A stretch of DNA of 64,000 nt from Druceiella hillmani (lineage: Eukaryota > Arthropoda > Insecta > Lepidoptera > Hepialidae). The stretch is from NCBI GenBank assembly GCA_039881145.1, contig JAYKKI010000023.1:2952501-3016500 (forward strand). Direction: 5' to 3'. Shown piece by piece: positions 55,502 through 64,000 of the stretch (the first letter of the stretch is position 1; the number at the start of each line of letters is the position of its first letter). The notes below the pieces were generated by a model, which searched no databases, had not been told where the DNA came from, and saw nothing but the letters and a program-made list of their open reading frames with translations. Made by a program: the position numbers and the translations under genes.

Positions 55502-55521
55502 GACCCCCGCTTAGATAAGAT
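55502..55521. other. reverse-complement match to the start of the gprs 3' UTR
   Basis: ccccgcttagataagat here is the exact 17-base reverse complement of atcttatctaagcgggg at 50,067-50,083; beyond it one extra base precedes further matching. It is the only GC-rich patch nearby. Confidence 0.6.
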
Positions 55522-55527
55522 TGAGAT

Positions 55528-55588
55528 TGAAAAATTGGCATGCGTTATTGACATGGGTAATGAAAATTGACATGCGCTATTGACATGG
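55528..55588. repeat. 30-bp direct repeat, two units
   Basis: 'tgaaaaattg.catgcg.tattgacatgg' at 55,528-55,556 and 55,561-55,588 with two or three differences. Confidence 0.85.
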
Positions 55589-55599
55589 ACAATTTAATA

Positions 55600-58500
55600 G
55601 CATAATGTGAGTTGATTTTCTAAATGTTTTAGCATAATCATTATCATAGCTATTACAAATACTTGAAAACTCTTATCTGATTAGACGTTTATCAACACCG
55701 TGTGTAAACTTCAACGTCAGTAATTAATTGCATCATCAGCCTTTGATAACATTTGCCCCCTGGATCTTTAATTAATTGAAATACTTATGTCTGAAACAAA
55801 ACTGATAATATTTTTTCATTTCAATAATTTCCTACTAGGCCCAATCACATTATCCATTTTACTAAAAAAAATTGAATTCTAATCCATGTTTGTTGTAGAG
55901 TGTCTTTTGAGTCGAGAGAAATGTGTTGCAAGTATGCGCTTCTTAATATCGTAAAGATTTAGAAACAAAATTCTAGTTTAAAGAAAGCAGTGAAAAAAAT
56001 AAAAAAGGGTACGTCCGGTTGGAAGACATTATCGTTGTTATGGCTTTACCCTTTTTTGCTGTTACTAGCTAGCTTCACCTCTTCGTGGCGGATGATACGA
56101 AGGTATAGTTGGAGGTAATTAACTAAGTGGCCATTGTAGCCCATTTATCATGACTCATCGCAGTACTATCATTTTTGTTTTAGAAAAAAAAATTAATGTT
56201 AATCTTGCAATTCTACATGATTGCAGACTATAAATTAGTACTATTTCTAACTGATAAAGTACACGTAAATCAACTTAAAATAAATTAATAAGGGAGATGG
56301 CAACTCTATTTCAGTATATGATTTACGTAGGATCTCGCAGCTTTATAAATAAATTTCGACTGAATTTTATTAAGTTTAATGCCACAAAATAATTATTATG
56401 ATGTTTTCTAAATATTTATGTTTTTAACTTTTTTTAATATTGTATTTTTTAATTAGATTCAAATGTTTTGTATGTATTTCTGTATTGTAAAATAATTGTA
56501 TTACAATTTAATAATCTATGTCTAATATAAATTGTTGTTTTTTTATTTTCGAATGAATTTTTAAATGTTGCTTTCTTTTATTCTATTTACACAGATCAAG
56601 TATTACATTTTTGGATTTTGCCATGGAATCACTATTTAGCTTTATTAAAAATATGTTTGTGGAAAATAAAAAAGCATTTTAACTAATTTATATTATAACA
56701 CAACAATTATTTCAGCATTCAAGTCAGAAGTTTCAAATGTTTTATTTACTACACTGTATGCCCATTATAAATAAAACCTAGTAAGATTTAATGCGCCTTT
56801 TAATGCGCTTTTTGAGGATGTAATAATGAATAATATTTTTTCCAAAAACCATATGCGATAATGAACTTTTCGAATTTGTAAAACAATTTTAAGATGGGTC
56901 ATATTGGGTATTATTTGTTTACAGCATTTTGGAATGCAATGTAACTGAACTTTCACAGAGGTACCACAAAAAAAGAATTGTTTCAGTAGCAAAATATATG
57001 AATAATCAGGTAAAAATGATAATATTTGGTCCATAAACAAAATAATTTGGATCAAATTATATATAAATGGAAGTACTCAATAAAAACATTTGCAAGTATA
57101 ATAAAAACATTTGCAGTGACTTGAATAACAGAGTACATTAGTTTTAAATGTTTTTATACTCTGGTTTTGAATGTAGAATGCAGAAGAAATGTTGCATGGA
57201 TCCTAATATTCAGGCGAATATATCTCATGAATAAAAAATTTTTTTTTTAACAATGCCCTTGGTTCGGAAACCATCTGTGTGTTTACATGTTTATGTATTA
57301 AAATCCGTGTAAACAACGTAATCTATAAAAATATACTTCATACAATTATATTATTATGAAACAAAATGTATTTCTATAGGTGGATTGTATCGATGTACCC
57401 CTTAATTATTGTAAACTTGTTTTGTAAGAAAACTTAAAAAAAAAAACAAAAAATGTTATTCTGATACATCATTTCTAAATGATAATCAAAGATATTTTTA
57501 TACAAGCCGTTGGAACATTTATCAACAAAATATTTTGAAAATGGTTCAAAGTTTTCATCAATTGTAAAGGTGTGAATTGAAAAAATTTGTCATTTGAGTG
57601 CATTTTGCAATGTGACTCATGAAGAGTTTTATGATTCTGCAGAACTAACGAATTTCGAAAAATATGAAATATAAAAATGTTTGAAAGATATGAAATGTAA
57701 TAATGTATAAAAGATATGAATGTTAATAAGGATAAATCAATTTAAAAATCTAGCATTCCAAGACTGTTTATTATCTTGCACTTACGTCTTTCTTTTTATA
57801 TCTCGGTTTTAGATGAAAAAGACACAAATAAGAGATATCATTTAACGAAGACATTAGAAACTTATATTATTTACTGGTCATTTGAAAGTCGAAGCAAAGT
57901 TTTAGAGTTTTAAGAAAAAATTAGTACCTTTTGAAAAATTATGATATACCATTTGATAACAAAAATCAAAAATTCATTTTGATTATTTTTTTTGTCTTAC
58001 TGTAGAATTGACATAATATATTGTGATTACTTATGGATAAATAAATTTTTTTTCTTTTCAAAGACTAACTTAATTGACCTATATTTTATTTTACATAACA
58101 TCTGAACAAACAATATTCCAAGTTAAAAAATAATTTTCTCCTTTTTATTACGCATCAATAAAAACACTTAAGTCATTTATCAAATGTAAAATTATGCAAA
58201 TACTGAAAATTTTTTGTATGCACTAAGCTATACATGCATTTGTTAAATTTATTGAAATATTGTTTGAAATCATCGTTAGGTTCTATTCTCCTCATAACAA
58301 GGTTTATTGCAAAAATGATATTATTTTAATTAAAAATGTGGAATTGAAAATGTTGAATAAAACTTTACGAGAAAATCCTACATTAGCAATGATAGATTTT
58401 CAATAGATATATACAACAGAAATATTATGTAAAATATCATTCTCATTTTACATTGTGACATTGTTAGCATTGTCAAAATCATTAATCAAAGCTGTGTAAA

Positions 58501-59185
58501 TATCACTTACAAAGTGAAGTAAGTTATTATGCAAGATTATAGAAAATAGTCATGAAAATATTACTAGTTGAAAATAAAATTATTAATGTTTTCATATTAT
58601 ATATTGACAATAACTTATCTAAAGATCATGTTGCCGTATTAAAAAATATATAGATATATGAATGTCAAAATTTTATCCAGGCTAACTATCTGGAGAGGAT
58701 TGTTCCAATTGATCAACTTACTTATATATGTTACGAATTTGAATATTAATGTTTTGTTGATAAATAATTGTGTAAAAACTAACCATAAAATCTGTTGTAA
58801 CTTTGTCTTTGGATGTAAACAGGTTTATTCAATGTTTGATAAAATGTTAAATGATAACATTAAATGATGTTTAATATTGTAACAATATCGCTGTGTCTGT
58901 ATAACCATAAATGTTCATGATGAATGATGAGAGAATTAAAATAAAATAAAAATGTACGAAATTGTTAATGTCGTTATTTTTTTACTTCTATAACACACCA
59001 TCCTTTTCTTGTTTTATATAATTATTGATCATTTCCTTCTCACAATATAATTGATAAATATGTTTCATTTATTAAGTTTTTATAGCTAAAACACTCCACT
59101 GGACCAGCCATAACACATCATTTTCTTTTCTTACAAAATTTCAGAATAATTAGTGTGGCCATTTAGTGTTACCTGTATTAAAAAT
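55600..59185. other. AT-rich stretch without a recognised gene
   Basis: Open frames at 56,765-57,055 (minus) and 58,658-58,867 (plus) are not recognised. No tandem array was noticed. Confidence 0.45.

Positions 59186-59274
<89 letters not shown>
59186..59274. repeat. (AT)n microsatellite
   Basis: About 90 bp of AT dinucleotides with a few single interruptions (acat, agat). Confidence 0.97.
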
Positions 59275-59277
<3 letters not shown>

Positions 59278-59279
59278 TA

Positions 59280-61100
59280 TAAATTGTTAATTATTTTGAT
59301 TTTATTTACCTACTATGACACTACTTTAGAAATGCCAATTGCCAATAGTTAAAAATAGTGGTTATCATTGTTTCATAATATTCTAAACTGAATAATAACA
59401 TTTGTTCTCCAAATTCTTCATCAAATAGTCTTCACTTATTAGGTACTAGTTACAAGAATATGTTTTATATACCAAATTGAAGTAAAAATTATTTAACAGA
59501 ATAGAACGAGAGGTGGAGTCTGTAATGAAAAATATTAAATTTAGGACTATATAAATATTTTAAAGCTAGCAGATTATTACACATTGCTTAATTTTAAACA
59601 ACATAAATGCAATGAAAAATCTGCATTCATATTAGATACTTGTTGATTTGACAGGATTTAAATACCAAAGAATTTCAAAACTTAGCAACAAATGGACAAA
59701 AATTTACTATTTCAATTGTAATATAATCTTACAGGCTGTAAAAATTCTTAGTCTGCTAGTATACCATTAACAAAATTAAAGAGATGCACTTAAGGAATTT
59801 ATTAAAAACAATATAATTATAGCAAAATTTAATTTCAAATTAAAATTTTGGTAGATAACATATATTTCTTAAACCATTGAATACTCAACTTTTTCTTCTA
59901 CCTAGCGTTACCCTATATTTTATTCTAATACCCTATATTCTAATCCACTATGTAATGCAAAGGACTTGGCCGGGGTGCTGCTTTTTATATGAAGAGATTG
60001 CCATCTGACAATCACAAACCATAAGGGAAGTTAGCCCCTTCTTGGTCTAGATTTCCTATAAAGACTGTTATCTAATGGCAATACCTGGATCTATTACTGA
60101 ACATGCCTTCTGAAATACAGTAATTCATGAGAGGATTATAAATATATGTGACTGATGGTCACCCAACTAATCACCAACCTGTGTGTGCATTGCTTATCCT
60201 AATTGATCGAGTGAAATCAATGAGTAAAACTCAGTTTTAGTCCCTCTGTCATTGAATGCCCAAAGAAACAATATTATTTTAAACATTTTCTGCTGAAGGA
60301 GACGGATCGCAGAATATATTACATTCTTGGGTTTATCTTAATCAGACTTTTGCGGGATACAATGGTAATAATTCGTATGCACCTCAGCCTTTTATTCAGA
60401 CACCATAAACTCAATGACAGAACTATCTAATGATGATGTTTGCGGATCGGTTTATAAAACCGACCTGTAAATCTGTAGCATGAATGGACTACTAAAAAAA
60501 AACAAGAAACATATATATTAGGAAACTGAAGACATAGGTGAGTATTTAAATGACTTTGATGGAATATTCAAAAGATTTTATTTTTATATCTGGAACATAA
60601 AATTCAGTATCTCTAACAGTTATACTTGGTTTTAAGTTATTAGCCTTCGGCATTATTTCTGTTCACTTAGAAAAATTCCTTGCTTTGTTTTGGAATAAAA
60701 TGAAACTTAAGATTTTTAAATTTTTCAATGAGTAAATTGTCTAAAAATAAATGTTGATTGACAGTATCAGCCTCGCATCTAAGGATTAGTAACTGGAGAA
60801 ATGTTACTGTAAAGTTATTAAAAAATGTTTATGACGTAATAGGAATCTTTGGTAAGACATTTAATAATAAGGAGTTTGTATTTTTAACACAAAGAAAGGA
60901 GATACGATCAATTTGAAAAAGATCATTGGCTATGGAAGGAAATTGAATTTCGATCTGTTATTGAGTTCCTGACTAAGCAAGTAGAAACATCACCAATAAT
61001 ACTGAATGAGATGTCATCGATTTACGAGGACTCTAGTCTTAGTAAAATCATAATTTACAAGCAGCATAATCTTTTCAAACAAGGTAGAGATTTTATCAAT
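59280..61100. other. AT-rich stretch, nothing recognised
   Basis: No exon-like, repeat or RNA feature could be supported. Confidence 0.4.
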
Positions 61101-61102
61101 AA

Positions 61103-61146
61103 TGCAGGACATGTATGCAGGACATGCATGCAGGCATGCAGGACAG
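61103..61146. repeat. short 'atgcaggac' repeats
   Basis: Four imperfect copies of atgcagg(ac/c) in 44 bp. Confidence 0.75.
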
Positions 61147-61214
61147 CTGATCGAGGGCACCTTCTCAGACATTGTTGAATAACTTGTATTGGAATAACTT
61201 GTATTCAATCAAAG

Positions 61215-61385
61215 AAGAAGTTGAGAAAAATGGTTGAAGTTTCTTCTATAACCATTTTGAATATCCTTTATGACCATCTTGGCATACAAAGTCAGTGCAA
61301 GATGGGTGCCGGGAATGTTCGTGCCGCCGGAAAAGTAACAATGTGTCCTCGCGACTTTTTGGATCTCTGTGGAGAGTAAGTTCCT
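61215..61385 (+). pseudogene. mariner-type transposase N-terminal fragment
   Basis: Reads VEVSSITILNILYDHLGIQS, then in a shifted frame SARWVPGMFVPPEK, then after a stop QCVLATFWISV. This matches the second helix-turn-helix and linker of mariner transposases (...ILH.HLGM.K..ARWVPR.L...QK..R...). One frameshift and at least one stop. Confidence 0.7.
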
Positions 61386-61426
61386 TTTATTTTCTTTAAT
61401 TTTTTTATATATATAAAAAAAAATAA

Positions 61427-61856
61427 TAGGAGAGGTCAAAATTTCACAGAATCAAGTAGAACGGAGGTCAAAAAGTCCTTTTCAACATATTCTGCCTTAA
61501 CTTAAATACATTGCTGAGATCCGTCGATTAATTTATTCATGCCCTTCAAAAGTTTTCTCTTGAAAATAAGCTGAAATTGCAGATTTGACCTCTTCATCAT
61601 TGCTAATTTTTTTTCTGTGAAGCTCCTTTTCATTTTTGAGAACAAATAATAATACAGGGACCAAGTATGGGCTGTAAAGTGACTGCTTGGATTCAGGCTC
61701 ATAATGATGAACTTAAGTTTTATCACTTGCAACAATTTGGCTCAAAATTTCATCTTTGTCTTCTCCAAATAAGGGTGAAATTTTTTGAAAAGGAAAAATA
61801 GCACCACTTTTTTGACCTCTGTTTTACCCCGAACTTTTTGACTTCCTCTTATATAT
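61427..61856 (-). mobile_element. small inverted-repeat element with a mariner C-terminus
   Basis: Ends carry inverted copies of 'gaggtcaaaa...gaggtcaaaaagt' (61,434-61,483 against 61,800-61,853). Minus frame 61,502-61,735 reads YYLFSKMKRSFTEKKLAMMK ... GMNKLIDGSQQCI, resembling the C-terminal end of mariner transposases ([YF]xLFPKMK....G..F.............W.KCI). Probably an internally deleted, non-autonomous derivative. Confidence 0.6.
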
Positions 61857-61859
61857 TTT

Positions 61860-64000
61860 TAATATATAAATTATATTTATATTTCAGTTTATCTATTTAC
61901 ATACGAATATTCTTGTGTACAATTTATAAAACAATTCATTATATGGTATCACTTCAATAACCATTAATCAAAAATGTTATTAATATTTATAAACGCATAA
62001 ATATAAATCTAGTATAATATAAACATGTTAACTATAATATTTCCTATAAGGTTTTGTGATAATAAACTTATACTTTCATTCTTAATGTTGATTTTATTCC
62101 ATGTGATTCTTTTAGTGATTATTTTGCAAATTTCATTTGGTGGAATTAGGTCTGTTTCAACTTACAGATAGGAAATCTATAAGATATCATTGACGACTCT
62201 TAAATTAGTTTGAAATAATCTTAAAATATAGATAAAGTCGAAAAAATTACAATGTAACACTATCCAAAAATTATTTAGAAACAAAGACTATAATATGGCA
62301 CTGTTTTTCCGCTTTAGAAAATATCTATTCAGAATAAGTAATGTTTTAATCATGAAAATGAAAACTATATTTCGTATCTTCCGTAATGTATTAACTATAT
62401 TTTTGAGTATCATAATGTCATCAAATACTTAATAAACATCAATATTTTTCTGCTCTTCAGGATGAAATCTAAATTCCATACTGATTTGAAATCCCTTTAT
62501 TTTATAGTATCTTAAGAATATGTTCATCAATATGTTAACTAAAGACTTATACTCTTAGGCTTATTTAATAATTTTCTAATTAATAATGTCTAAATCATAG
62601 ATAGAGTCAACTCGCTATCGAAAAACTAATACTTTTATAATTAATAATGTATGAATCATAGATAATAGAGTTACTGCCCACTATCCTTAATGCTATTCAC
62701 TCGAAATATTTTGTTAACTGCTCAATATCCTTAATGCCAGTTATTCAACATACTTAAATTGTTTTATACTGTCGATTCATTGTAGGCTTAACTGCTCAGT
62801 TGCAGGGAAGTAGTATATGCTTTGCATATCTTCTATTGAAAGAATGACTTTTATTAATGCATACACATTTGTGTAAGATTTTTTGTATTTGACTCATATC
62901 AATGTCCAGAGAAGTTTATATCTGCTTCTAACATAAACTGCAAACAGTTGATTTAATTTTTGGTCATTGCTATTGTTAGCCAGCATCAATCAGTACAGCC
63001 ACTACATAATTAATTAAATTAATTGTAAACAGTGGGATTGGATGGGAGTTCATTGTTTAATGGTATTCGAAGTGTATTAAAAATTTGTAGTGTGCATAAA
63101 ATTGTTAAAAACACGTTATAAGTGTAAAACTTTTGAGCAACTTGTTCACATAGTCTAGCAGATGATTATCAAATTGATCTCTTTGTACCTAGGAATGTGC
63201 TCTGAAATGGACTTGTTCAAATTATTAAATTAAGGTTTCTTCTAATTTTGGTCTAGTGGCATATTGTTGCTGACAAAATACGATAGAATGTTATTTCAAA
63301 TCGAAACCATGCTGATTAGAATCCTTGACGTTAAGGGAATGACTATAACATAAAAGAATAGATTGCAGCCTTTTGTTTACATTGATTGGATAATATACTT
63401 ACATTAGTGATCAGTCAATACATTAATATTGATAATATGTGCTTTATCAATTCAATCAAATCCGGTATGTGTTGTTGAAAGGTAGAACTAATTAAATTCC
63501 AAATTAAGTTTGATGACATCAACTATTCAAATTCATCTGTAAAAATTTCGGCAAAATGATTTCGAATTTCTATGAATTTTCTAAACAATATGACCTATCT
63601 TAATAAAGTAATATGTATACTTTTTCTATATCTTCTACCCTGGCTACAGCATACGATAATTTTCTGTCGCTTCTTTTACATACAAAAGAATTGTATCTAA
63701 AAGAGATTTAAGTCTGACAGAGATTTCAGTCATTTGCTATCTGTAAATAACAATTAAAGGAAAAAAAAAACAATGTTTACAAATCTGCATCACGCTGGTT
63801 AGTCCTTTAGTTATTTTATCTTTACGTTCTATATCTGTGACACCAGAGCAGAGTAAATATTAACAACAGTGTGGCATACAGCACCGTTTCCACAAACTTC
63901 TTTTATTCTCTTGCTGTTTTATGATACATATTTTCATAATACATAGTTCTAAATATTATTATTTATGCAATCTTCCACATTTTTTCTTATTTATCACATA
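61860..64000. other. AT-rich stretch, nothing recognised
   Basis: A short direct repeat 'atcatagata.agagt' lies at 62,596 and 62,654, and 'cctttaatgcc'-type repeats near 62,685 and 62,730. No gene is seen. Confidence 0.4.

Overview
This window is AT-rich animal DNA from an insect, most likely a moth or butterfly (Lepidoptera; moderate confidence). The evidence is the single recognisable host gene, a BTB-BACK protein resembling the Drosophila 'serine-enriched protein' gprs, with GT-AG introns. The mobile DNA also fits: mariner remnants, Helitron helicase and Helitron-type ends, an RTE-like reverse transcriptase fossil, the 3' end of a CR1/Jockey-like LINE, and short TTAGG telomere-type runs. 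No bacterial features, CRISPR, rRNA or tRNA genes were found.

Positions 1-22,020 hold no recognisable host gene. They are built from old and new duplications. About 2,560-5,730 and 6,890-10,800 are strongly diverged copies of one segment, and several shorter fragments of the same family lie around them. From 12,430 to 22,020 there is a head-to-tail tandem duplication of about 4.77 kb. Its first 3.5 kb is nearly identical between copies, the next 0.3 kb is clearly diverged, and the last 0.9 kb is intermediate. A 106-bp higher-order tandem array (7,433), a 47-bp array (10,797) and several perfect hairpins are set into this region.

Positions 22,020-38,315 are mostly unannotatable AT-rich DNA with palindromic elements, a Helitron helicase fragment, several tandem arrays of 137-315 bp units and a possible solo LTR.

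Positions 38,316-50,062 carry the 3' part of the BTB-BACK gene on the + strand, six exons: 38,316-38,354; 41,427-41,544; 47,628-47,785; 48,329-48,460; 48,575-48,757; and a last exon from 48,878. Upstream exons, with the N-terminal half of the BTB domain, were not found. The second intron shown holds a dead mariner, a 1.45-kb inverted-repeat transposon and a LINE tail. The last exon reaches a TAA at 49,040-49,042, but the same frame stays open for another 339 codons to a TGA at 50,060-50,062. That downstream frame looks coding all the way: repeated short motifs, a basic C-terminus KHTFTFKIVLKKVE, and coding-type codon use where GC is no longer extreme. The simplest reading is programmed stop-codon readthrough giving a long isoform, and this is the main finding of the window.

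Positions 50,063-64,000 hold the 3' UTR and AT-rich DNA with one near-perfect 239-bp palindrome (53,964), mariner-derived fragments near 61.2-61.9 kb and microsatellites. No second host gene could be supported there.
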